Shown piece after piece: positions 12,432 to 26,457 of a stretch of 64,000 nucleotides of DNA. Within the stretch, counting starts at the first letter, position 1. The number at the start of each line of letters is the position of its first letter. Source of the stretch: Amphirosellinia nigrospora (taxonomy: Eukaryota; Ascomycota; Sordariomycetes; Xylariales; Xylariaceae). The notes under the pieces are model-generated. The model made no database searches, was not told the origin of the DNA, and was given only the letters and a program-made list of their open reading frames with translations. The stretch covers positions 9,248,193 through 9,312,192 of the forward strand of contig SCHM01000001.1 in assembly GCA_004123355.1 (NCBI GenBank), given 5' to 3'. The translations under genes were made by a program, and so were the position numbers.

Positions 12432-12949
12432 TGTTAGGAAACAGGGATCTAGACACACGGATCAAACCGAGAGAAAGAGACTCTGTGTATATAGTCAAGT
12501 AGTCACATAGTGTCACACGGACCTTGGCAGAGTGCGCAATACAGTGACACACAGGGTTATATACGGAGTTCGCTAGATACTACCCTACGAGGCTGAGGCA
12601 GTCGTACGAAGTTATCGTAAGTCTTAGAAGCAGATACCGAGCTGAACTCGAACACCGAGACACTCGCTTCTCCGGCTACACAGGTCTCCAGATCTCGGTC
12701 CCGTAAAGGACCGCGACTGTAGGAAAGAAGGAGAATTCTGAGCATAAAAGGGCACGAATCCTCCCTTCGAGAAAATAAGGAACTTGGATCTATATGGCCC
12801 CTTTGGCACCATAGTTGCTTATTACTCAATTGAACCTATTCCAAGCCTCAATCAGAGCCCTTGTGACACATAGAGCCCACGGAGGTGATTTCACTGGTTC
12901 TCCGTGCAACAACAGATGTCTACACCCTACCCTTGCAAGGTTCGTGACA
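12432..12949 (-). mobile_element. Solo LTR, 518 bp, with 5-bp target duplication
   Basis: In the minus orientation it starts TGTCACGAACC and ends TTTCCTAACA. It is flanked by an exact CCGTC duplication (12427-12431 and 12950-12954). A TATA-like GTATATAACC lies near the middle-to-end on the minus strand, which suggests transcription in that direction. It is the longest copy of the family here. It carries about 360 bases more than the copy at 11183, and the extra segment has short inverted GTGTCAC-type ends, so it could be either original LTR sequence or a nested insertion. Solo LTR fossil, no internal region. Confidence 0.85.
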
Positions 12950-14186
12950 CCGTCAGTACTTGCAGCTGCACGAATATATTTGAAATCACCTTCGGAGATA
13001 TTTGACTAGCTAGGTATATACAAACGATTTTTGTCTACGTCGATATGCGTTTGGGTGCTTCAAACATTCATAACTACCTATCCAAGCCAAGCAGGTGCCC
13101 AGTTTATCGAGTCCAACAAATGTTTGATTGTGTAAGAAGTACCTCGAACCAACGTTAGTTTTTGTAGTAGTAACTGAGCTTCAACTAATGTCGCACCCTT
13201 GGGGAAGATGTCATCGGCATCTTTTCATCGCCAACACAACATTACAATTATATCATGCCGGTCTCACTCCATTCTTTGATGCGCTGTACACAATCACTAT
13301 CTATAACATTAATAAATCATTCGACTAAGACCCATCCACAACCGTAGCGTGCTACAATCTAACGCACACCTCCAAACCAAACATTTGTGGTGCCAGGGGC
13401 CGTGCACTTTAAGTAGATAATATGCATTTGTTGTTGCCCAAAGGTCTCTAGAACTGTCTTCGTAGATTGTATCATGCTATCAAAATATATTGTAGGGAGT
13501 ACTGTTGTCTATGTTGTGAGCTTGTGTGCCTCATGACAGCTGAATTTTTACCACACCTAGCTTAAGCTCTAATCAGGCAGCTTTGAGACAGACATCACAC
13601 ATGAAACAATAAGAAGAAAGAATTATGAACGCGGGGGCATCACCACCAGCGATCATAGCCATATAAGATATAAGAAATGGACTTGGATAAAGATAAAAGT
13701 TGCCAATTTTCCGTGTAAACTTCAGCGTTGAGAGTCATGTTCACGGCTGGCCCTCTATTTGAGCCTTTGTAACAATGGCCTTAAACTTATACGATCAGTG
13801 AGGGTGACAATGCTAAAATATACCAGCAACGTCCTGACCCGAACTATAGTGCTGCGTCCGGGCAGGAGAATTTAGTCAAATGTTACGCTAATAAGTATAG
13901 CTTCAGGCCTAAACGAATTCGGGTTCATCTGGTCGACTTCTCCTCACTGAACCCGTAGAGGGTTATTTGCGACTTGAGATTCCGTCTAACGAGACCTCGA
14001 TGGCAATACCACTAAACAACAAAACCTCTGGGGCCTCTGTCTCCGAGTGCCACGGGACGCTCCGGAATAACTCTCTGAAACCGGGATATTGGACGTGGGC
14101 CCTTAGCCCGTGTATATATATATGTATACACTAACAGTAAATCTCCGATATATAGATAGTAGCTTCCTTCAGCTAGTATAACCGTC

Positions 14187-14522
14187 GTGCCTAGTCTCCG
14201 ATTATCGTATGCGCCTTCACCCTCCAACCTCGGCGAAGGCCAATCGTCTGATAAGCCAAGCTCTCGTATACGTAACACTTCTTTCCAAACACTCACCGAC
14301 AATCCTGTAGACTGGTGCCTTCCACCATGTGATAGTTATGATGACGACGACAGCGACGATGATGTACACGCCCACGCGCGATTTTCTGACGACAAACGGA
14401 CTCTTTTGACTAATGTGGGAGTGGTGATAGACTCCTCACCACTCATCTACGTATTTAGTTACATGCCGCCAAGCCCGTCTCACTGCCTTCAACGATCGTG
14501 CGTAGTTATGGATGAGGAGTAG
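14187..14522 (+). other. Weak open frame with an Asp-rich core, probably not a gene
   Basis: A 111-codon frame with a short acidic run (DSYDDDDSDDD) created by a GATGAC-type simple repeat at about 14338-14362. There is no domain, no fungal-type leader and no partner exon. It is reported only because it is one of the longest frames in the desert. Confidence 0.15.
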
Positions 14523-17500
14523 CGTTGACTGTGATCATCCGTGCATATAAACTAATAGTGTACATACAAGGCCGTTTTCGCGACGATAGTAAACACGTTA
14601 GACATAGCGCCCTCCGTTACAGTTAAGGTCTACGTACAACCGTTGATGATCACCTGATCGGAAGTTTTCTTGTGCCAGCGCTGTTCCTACATGGGTCGTC
14701 ATATCCAAGGCCAGGTCAGCTCGTGCTCCACACCCGCTACGTGGGAAGAAACTCACTCCATTCTTGCATGTTCTCGAGGGCCGGGAGCGAGCAAGAGAAG
14801 GTTTTCCTATCCACCCTGCCTAGTTCGCGGCTGGGGGTAATACACTTCTCGCAACACCCCAAGGCAGCGGCATGTACCAGATTCGAGCCCACTCACAAAA
14901 CAAAAATGCCTTGATTATTGATCGTGAGTTTCTAGTTCTATAAAAAAACGGAATCTCGAATCTTTGAGAAGAATCCTCTCATTATAAACTATTCTATTCT
15001 AGTCTAGCTGAACAGTGTAAGCAAGGAAGCAAGCAACCCGGCCCGCCCACCAGAACCAAACTTCGCCCGTCGCTAGTCGACGCCATATTTCCGTCCCCGC
15101 GGGAATGACTAGGTAAGATAATATAAGCAGGGTCCGTCCGCGATGACGAGGCCTTATGAGACAGACGACCAAAAAATAAAAAAAAAACCGATCCTAGAAA
15201 AAGCCGAGATTGCACCAAGCCAGCCAGCCAGCCAGCCGGCCCTAGCTCAACTCACCGCAGGATCTTGCCGGGCAAACATCGGTTCGTTAAACCAAGATGC
15301 CAAAATCCCAAGAGACCAACGCACGCAAGCCCGACCAACCATCCATCATCGTCATCTGTAACCTGATAATATGACTCCGTCTTGGCCTGGACATGTGTGG
15401 TAGAGCTTACGTGGTTCGGTGCGCCCACGGCTCCTTTGGCGGTAAAGGAAGAGGCAACGACATGCTTACCTAGCCACCTACCGGAAGAGCCCGGATTATC
15501 ATCAACTCGGACGCCCTTCGCGAAAGAACCGACGAGACCCGCGGAGATAGATTATGAGCCGTCAGTCGAAAGGGATATGTCGCCCTGCGCTACGTGGGGA
15601 CCATCGTGTATGTAGTCCTAATGCAGGAGCGGGTAGTAGCTTTGATACATTTGCTCACATTACTCGACCCTAATTGTTTTTTTCCCCACGCGATCCGCAA
15701 TCTGACCTTGAAGTGACTGATGCTGCTTTTCAGTGAAAACCGCCTAGTCTGTGCGTGACGATGTAGTTTAACGCTTCCTGTACAGACGCACATGTGCATA
15801 CACTATATTCATTCAATCAAATAGGGCCTAGGCATTTTCCTAGGCTCCCTTACATGATACATCAATATCGTCTATTGCAGTCATTGTTATTAGACGCCCC
15901 CACTCTGGGCTCGCTTAGGCGTCCAATATAACGAGCATCAACTTCTAGGGCTCACCGTGATTTCTTCGCTAAGTATATGGCGAACCGGGTTTTCTTCAAA
16001 GTGTGACCAGATTACATACCTAGGTGGGTGCACTTGCGTCCCAAGCGACATTAAAGCATGTACGGTACCTCTATTGACAGGGCCGTTTTCATTCATACCG
16101 TTGTGTCAGCCTTGTCACATACCTATTTAAACATTTAGGTAGTACACGTGGACTAAGATTGGCACCCCCTCGGCATGGTCAGTGCGCATGGTGACGCAGC
16201 GATATTCCCTATAAGGCAATGAGATGCGCAAGGCTCATCTTCATCGTCTACAAGAAAGGGACCTCCAATGTTGAGAATAGAGCGCGGTATAGAAATATGG
16301 ACAATTGGAAAAAGTAGGCAGCGTGGCGCGAATCTCCGGACCTGGAATCCTTGAACTGGGTCGACCGGATTGCGCCACAAGGGGAATCCTGGAAACGCCT
16401 GGTGGTATAGTTCGGCAATGTTGGTATTTAGAGATCTCACCCATTAATCATCAGTGAATCCTCCTGATGAAAGTGAGAGTAGGGCCATGATGAGGGGACT
16501 CGTCAGTAGTAATACTCAGCACTTTCATTGGCGACTCTGATCAGCACTTAGATGGCGTAGTGTGACCACCATGTGGCGATTCTCAGTTAAATGATAGCTC
16601 ATATAAGTAAATATAATAGAAAAAGCATAGACCAATAACTAGCGATACCACCATCAGCCTTTGAGTTGACGTTGAGATATGCGGGCAACGTAGCAAAGGG
16701 CCTTGATGGATTGAGTGGGCTCGGCGTCCCATTGGCTAGACCGAGACAACTCTGGATCGATTCTGCTCATCCGGGATGGGGGACGCGTCATGGGCAATTT
16801 TTCGGCCATCTCTGAAGGGCCACACGCCTCGCTAGTTAGCAAGCCGGGCCAAAACCACGTGACATATAAGTCATACCGCGTAATCACCCAAGACAGGGTG
16901 CAGAAATACCCCGACATGGGGTGCTGGATTTGGCTAGATTGTCTGCTTTTTCTGTTCCGAGATTGTTGGGCTCAGCTGCCAGTGTACCACTATGAGCGAG
17001 TGTATTTAAAGTATTGCAATGCTACTTGATTTCCTCAGAAAGACAGATGGACAGAGAAATTGACGCTATTTGGTTCGGATAGTTTAAGTTGAGGCTCTGT
17101 AGTTAGAATTTAGTGGTACACGACAGCAGCGCAAGGAATTGTCTGACAGGTATGTAATCGGGCCGGTGGAAAGCGTAGATGTATGCGTAGACTACCTAGC
17201 AATCGTCAGCTCAACTTGCTAATTGCAATGTGATGTGCGTCGTCGTGTTACAGCCTCGGTGTCGTGTGGAATCTTACAAAACTTTAGACGAATTGGGCTG
17301 GTTTACAGATCGGCACTCTTTATCGTTTCGTATATGGTAGCTGCCTAGTACATAGTAAGAAAGGGGCCTGATAAACCCCAGGCCTGCCCGGGGTCACATG
17401 CGATCCGATAAGTTCTGAAAAACGCGCTGCTTCACCGAGATAGCAAGACTGCAAGACGGCCTTCATGGAATCTACACACGTGAGACGGCAGCATCTTCCT

Positions 17501-18487
17501 AATATGTTGCCATGATTGACAGATAAGTAGACTGAGATTCGCATTTGCTCGTGGCATGGCATCGATAGCACGGGCCTGAGTACGGCGCAGTTGTAGGCAA
17601 AATAGTAACAGGGGGCAGATAGAGTGGAGGGATAGTCTTGGCTGTTTCCGCTTGGAGCTTTCGGTAAGGGGCTATGCCATTCTGTGAATATTTGCGGACG
17701 GCTCAGCCACTGGCGTTGCATTCACCGCCTCACCTCGCCACGAGGACTATCACGAATTGCATAGACAGGCATGGCGAACATCGAGCTATGCATGTTAACG
17801 ATTACTTGAAAAGATTAGGACTGCCACTAGACCAACCAGATGGGCATCTCTTGTTCCTATCTCAGAAGACATGCGTTGTGACAAATTGCTTGTGGAACTG
17901 TTCGCCTACCTAAGGTATCTACCGTTTGTACAGTAGTCAGTGTATGTTGTAAGTTTGGTGGCGTTGTGGCGCCTCATACATATAGTGTGCTTGTAGGTAT
18001 GCTAGAGTGGATGGGTAAGCTCTCGTCGTCGTCGTTCTTGACGATGCGTATTGATGCTGACGCGCGGGCTCTCGTCCTTAGGCCCTCGTCCTTGGGTATA
18101 TACGTATCAATACCGCGATAACGGCGTCCTATGTGTAGGTAGTATGTGAAACAGACCAGGAACAGGATATACGTACATGCGCATAGTCGTAGTTCGAGAT
18201 ACCGACCAAGAAGAGAACAAAGTGGATGTAGATGGCAATGATTGGACAAAGTGTCCAAGAGAGACGCGCGTCACCCAGATCAAGCCGAAAGGGGAGGGGG
18301 GCATGTGGAGGCTTTCCGCACATGCTAGCGTAGTGTGTTATAGTGGCGAGTGCACTCACTTAGTTAGGTAGGGTCTGAGTTATGGCGCAGGAGGTTACAG
18401 CAGGCCTACGACAGCAAGGCCCATCACTGTCCATCGCATGCGCACACCACTTGCGCAGACCAGCGGCCAACGTAGCCCGCCCCATAT

Positions 18488-18560
18488 TTCAGAGTAAGGT
18501 AGGTACCTAAGGTAGCGTAGCGTACGTACTGGCACTACCTGGTACGTAATCTTAGGTACC
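18488..18560. repeat. Cluster of TACCTAAGGTA-type palindromes
   Basis: The run contains AGGTAGGTACCTAAGGTAG, then CTACCTGGTACG, then CTTAGGTACCTG, overlapping self-complementary words built on TACCTAGGTA/CCTAAGGTA. The same words recur in other intergenic spots of the window (about 23100-23145, 46150-46180, 48405-48425 and 55335-55375). Such motifs are common in intergenic DNA of some Sordariomycetes, as I recall; their origin is unclear. Confidence 0.5.
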
Positions 18561-19047
18561 TGTTTTACCGCGTATACTCAGTATTGGCCTTGGCTTTGGT
18601 GCCTGGCGCTGCGATTACCACTGTATGTAGCCTGAAGGCCGGTGCAGATAGACGAGATAGTCGGTACATTGCGACACCTGCACGACGCTCGAGACCCTGT
18701 CCTGTGCCGTTTCCCCACCGGCGTCGTCCACCCAGAACGCCAGATCAAGAGATCAAGGCCCCATCCCCGTCCGTCTCGACATCTCGATTGTCCATTATCT
18801 CGTCAAAACTCGCCATTTACCATCTACCATCTTACACTATTCTCGCTCCCCCTGTAAGACTACCTGACGCTGGACTGAGTCCTGACTGAGTACTCTCGTC
18901 CCCTCTCCGTTCCGCCGCCCCATCTTTCTCGACACTACCCTCCCCTACCCTTCCCAACCCTGACTGACTGGAGTCCGCCTTGTCCTTGTCCTAGTCCCAG
19001 TCCCAATCCCAACCCATTGCAGTCACCCTCATTGCCGACTCTTCGAT

Positions 19048-19092
19048 GTCGTCGTTGTCGTTGTCGTTGTCGTTGTCATAGTCATAGTCGTT
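19048..19092 (+). repeat. GTCGTT hexanucleotide repeat in the PNG1 upstream region
   Basis: A run of GTCGTT/GTCATA units lies inside a pyrimidine-rich tract (about 18700-19200) some 0.5 kb before the PNG1 start codon. It is likely promoter or untranslated leader sequence. No transcription-factor site can be assigned with confidence. Confidence 0.6.
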
Positions 19093-19606
19093 CGCAATCG
19101 CAGTCGTAGTCTTAGTCGCCGCCTATCCGCGCCGCCTATCCACACCCGCCTGCCTAGACCTAAATACGCTTTACGCTTTACGCTTAATCTGACTATACCC
19201 TCGACTCTCATCTACGAGTGGCTACGGCTTTATATCCACAATTACGACCTCTCCCACTTACCAGCCTTCCTTTTCGACCGACCAATTGATTGATTCTCTC
19301 CCCGAAGCGAGACGACTACTTGACAACGAGCGAGAAAACAACAGGTCCATAATCCCGAAGCGAAGAAGAGAAAGAACCCACGCCAACGGATGTCGTCGCG
19401 CGCCCGTCCTGAGTGGTAGGGGTGACTGGCTGGCTGCCTCGGGCAATCCACGCAGTTGAACAAGCAGACATCTTCGCCTGACGACGACGCCTGCTCTCTA
19501 CTGCGCAACCACAAGTCATATCGCCTCTCGATTATTTGCCCAACCCCCTCCCGACCGTTGCACCCGCGTCCGGCTCGCTCTCGATCGAGTCCGTAAGCTA
19601 CCTATC

Positions 19607-21108
<1,502 letters not shown>

Positions 21109-24100
21109 AAGGCGATCAGTAAAGAGTAACTCGCCTTTTGCTGCTATACTGACACCGGGCATTAAGGAAGCCGAGGATATTTTTTTGGGTGCCCCAAACA
21201 GATCGATTGCAGGTCTCGAATTTGTACCCCGCCCTCAATTAACATCACGCTTTTAAAGAACTCTACCACCCGAGCCAAATATGGTCCCATCAGAGCTCGG
21301 CAGCGGTGTGTGCGCCAGCATGAACATCTTCTCAAGCTGGTGGAGTAGCAATGCGCGATGGTCCCCGCCTAGGCTATACTAATCGACACACAGCAGCTCC
21401 GTCGCTGAATCTGCACCCAGTTGAGCCAAAAGCAACTATGGTTGGGCCTATCTCGAACATCTTCTCACGGTACATCCCGTCACAATTACCTCGCTTTTTG
21501 AGGGCTCTGTTCCCGAGCTCCTCGGCACATGAACTTAACGACCCAGCCACGGCCTTATTACCGAATTACCTATCACGAAACCTCTTATTCTCGTTTGTTT
21601 TATAGTCAAGCGCATCCTGTTGTCCGGGTACTGCAACCTCGCGCACTATTTGTACCTTCTACTACGATACCTACTTTTTACCGCTTTTTACCTGTTTCAT
21701 TTGTCATAGCCATTAATGTTATGGCATAACACTCGACACTATATATGCATTGAACAAAATCAACGGCGTCATGGAGAAGGAATCCTGGGCGAGGCAGCAT
21801 CGTACATATTGTCTTTCTGATTTTGGGGGCTTGGGTAGGATGGAGGAGAAAGTGGGATCTCCTGGCCATCCTGGCGTTCCGGATATCTGCATGGGGCGGA
21901 AAATATGGACGGACTGATGACGTTCATGGACGACGTCTGCTACCGGCGGGGGTGGGTGTTTTTGCATATTATGGTGTAACATTATTAAAAGGATCGAAGG
22001 TCACTTCGAACACAACTACGCCGGCAGGTAGTTGTTCGTGTCTTGGGGGTGATTTCCCGAGATAACTCTAACTTGCGATTCATTCATCGCTGTCGCACGA
22101 TATCAGAATTAGACCAGTATATTGATTCACGTTCTGTTTACCACCTTGCAGGTGTCCAATTCTGCGGCATGCCTGACATAATACGGCGTGTGTGAGACCG
22201 GGTTAGTGACGGGATGGGAGAATGATGGGGGTATTGCTAGGATACTAGATCCAAGCCTACCGGCTACGCCGGTTGTAACACACTCCAACGGCAGCATCAT
22301 ATAACCAGTTCGTGGGGGGTTTCGTGGGCTTATCTGCGATAGTTCCGCAGGAGGCTCATTTGGATATATCAAGTGCAGCAATCTACGAGATAACGGAACG
22401 TGTTCTTATTTATTTATTTTTGACATCGTCTAGATACGTGGTGACCTTGTTGTTCAGTCTCTTATCTCGTGGGGAGGAGTGTGTGCGTTGATTTACATGA
22501 ACACACCGGTAAATTAACTTTTCAACGTCGTGTTCATGGCGTTTGGGGTGATTTGTTTCATTGTTACTGTCATATCGAGACACACAGAATCCGTAAGTGA
22601 AGCTGTGTGGTAGGTAGGTAGTGTCCAGGCTCACATTCTTGGGGAACAAGCACATTACACAGGACCGCGTGTCTCTCTCTCTCTCTCTCTCTCTCTTGCC
22701 ACGCTTCCCTGAACAAGAGCACGACTGGTAGCTCTCCTTCTCGATTGCGCCCAAGTGTAGCAAGGGATGCTGATATCATACATCGCGCTGTTGGAGTACG
22801 TGGGCAACCAACTTCGTCGTGTACATACGTATTCGTCCTACTTGAATGCGGGAAGGAGGTCTATCTATCTGTCTGTCTGTCTGTACATAAAGTATGCATT
22901 CATGGATGGTGCCAAGGAAGTCCCGGTGTGCCGGGATCGTGCGAGGCGTTCTAGACGTACGTCCATTTCTGCACAGATACGAATCTGTCAACGTCACCAC
23001 TTTAGGTTTCTAGCTAGTGTAGATGCATAGGTCAAGACGCGGCTCAGATGGTGTGCCGGACCCCGATGTTTGGGTTACTGGATGGGATGGGGTGAGATGG
23101 GATATCTATCTACCTTAGGTAGATATTTACTATACATTTAGGTATAGGTAGTGGGGATTTTGGGCGGATAGAGATACCGACGTTGTTGTGCTGGGTGTTA
23201 GAGTTGCGTAGCCGCGCTTGGCGGGCTGTTGCTACTTTGCGTGATATGGGGACTGAATATCGGGTGGTAAGCCAGTAGGAGGTGATGTTCCTGCCGAGGG
23301 GAGGCGGTTGGGTTGCAAGGATATCGTGGTTTTGATGCCTGTGCTAAGGTATGGGCTTTATTCCGCGTAGGAAGACGTCGTCCAGTACCTGTACGTAAGC
23401 ATATTCAGTACACGTAACAGCTCCTCATATGAAAGTTCATAATGGCATATGCAATGTTAGGTTTGTTAAATCACTCGATATACGGGAAGCACACCTATGA
23501 ACCGTAGATCCAGGAAAGTCGAATAGGTAGAAACCAGACTAATTACGCTGTTCAGGGTCATACTATTGTAGGACACCAAGGAGGGATGAGGTTATCAGGT
23601 GAGTAATTGGTCGAGAGATGGATCCTGATTCTCTGGTAGTTTCGATACCGACCATCTTCGGTGATGTGACAGGTAACGGCCAAGCGTGGTACGTGAGTGG
23701 ATTACGAGCTTAAGGTAAGTTTAAAGAAACACCACTGTGTAAGGGGTTCCAAGCAATCAGATTGGTCTGGCCAGTCTATATAGGTACTCGTAATCGTCTA
23801 CCAAGACAGCAGTATAAACGTGGGTCATTCCATTACGAAAAGGGCGAGAACGCGTTGTGAGTCTCTTGATTTAAAAGGTTAGAGCCCAGTAATCAACATA
23901 CATCGGTGACGTATGGCAACTTATTCCTGTTAGGGTCTCTGCATACGCGTATAATATCTATGGCACTTGTTATGGCAAGGATATAGAACCCTTGCGTCGT
24001 AGGCTAGGCTGCTACGTACACTCATATGCTTTGTCTCAGGGGAGGCTATCACAGTACGTATATAAGTGACTGCAGATAGTCCTCCGGACTTGACCACGTA

Positions 24101-24238
24101 TCCTTTGATAGTGTCGTGGTATAGTGCTGCAGTTCTGTTCCGTGACAGAGCCTGGGGGATGAGACGGCATCGTAACAACTCCTATCTGATCTTATTCTGT
24201 CTTCCTAATCCCATTTCCATGAAGTACCTTGGACACCT
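21109..24238. other. Intergenic, 3.1 kb, simple repeats only
   Basis: No gene is supported. It contains a (CT)n run at about 22671-22696, a CTGT tetranucleotide run at about 22865-22882, and a palindromic TATCTATCTACC/GGTAGATATT at about 23101-23130. The first few hundred bases are likely the PNG1 3' region. Remaining frames have no domain character. Confidence 0.5.
22671..22696 (+). repeat. (CT)n microsatellite
   Basis: An uninterrupted CT dinucleotide run of about 13 units. Confidence 0.9.
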
Positions 24239-26457
24239 TCAGTAGGGTGTCCAATTCTCACACTGATCTTTGCCCACCCATCTCTCAAGTTGCTGGCCCG
24301 CTCGCGCGTCGATCTGCTCCTTGGACGCCAGGTCAATTTCCTCGTCGACGCTTAGCTTGCGCCACTCGACATATCGATATCCGTTAGTCTGCTGTCTGAT
24401 TAACAGGCGATGGAACTCCCAACCGACACTCTGCATGGGATCTCCATCCTCGTCGAGTGCGTCGGCATTCTCCAGGCGCAAGATCCACTCATCGACCACT
24501 CGGTGCGTCTCCCGCATCATGACGCCGGCTCTGTCCGCGATATCCTTGAATCTGTAGATGTCCTTGTAGAGCTCCCACGCGGCTGATGGTTCTCGGAATA
24601 GCCATCGAACCTCTCGGCGCTTCCAGCCCACCGCAGTAAAGATCCAGTCGACGGGATCAGCGTCCTCGAGGGGCAGGTAAACGTCCAGCAGGGCTCTTTC
24701 TTCCGCCGTGAGCTCCAGTGCTTGCTTAAATCGATCGACCCAATCCGGGTCGCACTTGATTCGTTCGGCCCAATCCGGGTTGCACCTCGTGCACGGGGAT
24801 GCGTTGAGAAGCTTGTCGAATATGTCGGTATGGAGCGTGATCATAGTCGCGAAAGGGTTATTCGACTGGGCCTTGAGAAGTGGCGACAAGTTGCTAACCA
24901 TCTGGCGAATACCTACGGAGGTTTCATCTGTGGGGTTGGTAGCCTATGCCAAAGTGTTAGTGACTTGCGGTTTTTACATTGTTATTCTGACTCACCTGGA
25001 TACGATCAAATTTCAAATCGATCTCTTGCGAAATCTGATTGTCGCGATAAGGAAGCACGTGGAAAGTAACCTTGGTAGTGCGTAGCGCTTGAGGATGAAA
25101 CGCTTGAATAGGTCTCGCACGTAATAGAACATCATGCCATAGAGGTCATTGAGGGCGTCACCTGTTCCTCGAAACTTGAGGATTTCCGCGAGCTCCCACC
25201 CCCGAATTGGATCTGCGCCATGCTTCAAGGGCCATGGGCCCCAATCGATGAAGCCCCTTGAGTGTATTAGTATTAATAAAATAATCATACGCAAGACACA
25301 AAGGTAAAATCTTACGCGTTGTAATCAAGCGGCTGACTAGTCGGGGCATGATGGTTGTGGAAAGGAGTGACCTGAGTAGTGTCGTCGTAAAGGCGTTTCG
25401 AAAGTTGTAGCATCGTAGGTAAAGCCATCATCGCCTTCTCATCATAATCCCGATTCGCGCAGTCTTCCTGCTATTTGAAGCGAAGATGCTTGGTTTTAAT
25501 ATGCGAGTTACTCAAGACCGTGCGTGGATCAATAATGGCTCTAGCGCGGCCCAACATAGCTTGAGTCATGAGGACTTCGAGTGATGCTTGGCCAAATGAC
25601 CACTGTCTCATGATTCCAGCTTGAAGGTTATCCGCCCAATTTTGATCTTTAGGGTAGCAGTCTTGGAAAAACCGCCCAATGAGTTCTCGGATCGCTGGGA
25701 GACACCACTTGGGGACGAAAGCTGCGTACCAGAAAGGAACGGCGCACTCGGCCGTGATATCTGGGTTTTGGGATTCGAGGGCTATGAAAAGTAGTACGAG
25801 ATTACGTACGGTTCTTACGCTATTAGAGTCGGTAATAACTACGTTGAGGGAGCAGATATGTTCTCAGGCAAGTCAACGAGGGTTTTGATCACATCTCTAA
25901 GGTCCGCAGGTTCTTCGGCGGACGATTAGTCAAGTTCCAGACTATATATACTGAACGGCATTTACTTACGCACGAAAAGAATATCGATGGGTTGTTCCCA
26001 TTGACACCCCCTCATTCTTAACTAGTTGGAGAACATCGATAGCTGGATAGCTACCGAATAGTTCAACTTTACTGGTAGGAGGATCGTCTTCAAGGTAATT
26101 GAGACGATCCTGAGGCCCAATCGGAGGTTCGGCCTCAGGTTCAATGTTGCGATGTTTCTTCATTAGATCAGCGTAAAGGGTCTTTGGAGCCCATGTAGGC
26201 AGACGTTTCTCGCTCTCAAAAGATGCTATAAGGATCCAGACATGACACTTTTTCTCGTGATTGACCCGATCCATCTCTTTGCAAACGCTGGAGCAGTACT
26301 AAAAGCATACCAAAGCTCATCAGCTAAAGTCATATCAGTTAACTAGGGAACGACTAACCATTGAAATGTAGCATCCTTCGCAAGGAAATAAACCATCCTT
26401 GTTGCAAATGTAGTTGTTGACACACTTCTGTTCCGTGATCACTACTTGCGATGCCAT
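24239..26457 (-). CDS. MYND-type zinc finger protein with DUF4470 domain
   Basis: Starts at ATG 26457. The N-terminus is a MYND-like zinc finger (CVNNYIC, PCEGC, YCSSVC, H-EKKC) split by an intron at 26299-26358; the first Cys pair is spaced more widely than in a standard MYND finger. Then follows the DUF4470 region: LFGSYPAIDVLQL, then DLRDVIKTLVDLP, VVITDSNSVRTVRNLVLLF, and later GFIDWGPWPLKHGADPI. The C-terminal third (24239-24901) is one clean helical exon. Further introns lie near 25265-25318 and 24943-24995. The function of this fungal family is not known; MYND fingers usually bind proline-rich partners. The frame slips by one base near 25875 and 25085, and an in-frame TAG stands before CAG GAA GAC near 25470. 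It is either a young pseudogene or a mis-sequenced gene. Confidence 0.7.

Larger units (their letters stand above)
5774..19606. other. Gene desert of about 14 kb
   Basis: No convincing gene was found across this interval. Open frames are short, lack domain-like composition and do not join across plausible introns. It holds two solo LTRs with exact target duplications (11183-11338 and 12432-12949), a possible decayed relative near 10.9 kb, an imperfect direct repeat near 7.0-7.1 kb, a (CA)n stretch at about 6200, an AGCC tetranucleotide run at about 15218-15240, and, from about 18.6 kb on, a GC-richer pyrimidine-heavy tract that belongs to the PNG1 promoter. This is a typical repeat-rich, gene-poor compartment of a fungal genome. 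Confidence 0.6.

Noticed and set aside
14870-14900. tRNA B-box-like word (AGATTCGAGCCCA)
   Set aside because: No matching A box, acceptor stem or cloverleaf could be folded around it.
17320-17721. 133-codon minus-strand frame in the desert
   Set aside because: No domain, mixed unlikely composition (many Cys, Tyr and Pro in random order), no leader and no partner exon; length alone is not enough.
18584-18889. 101-codon Pro/Arg/Ser-rich plus frame
   Set aside because: It lies in the pyrimidine-rich upstream tract of PNG1; composition is explained by base bias.
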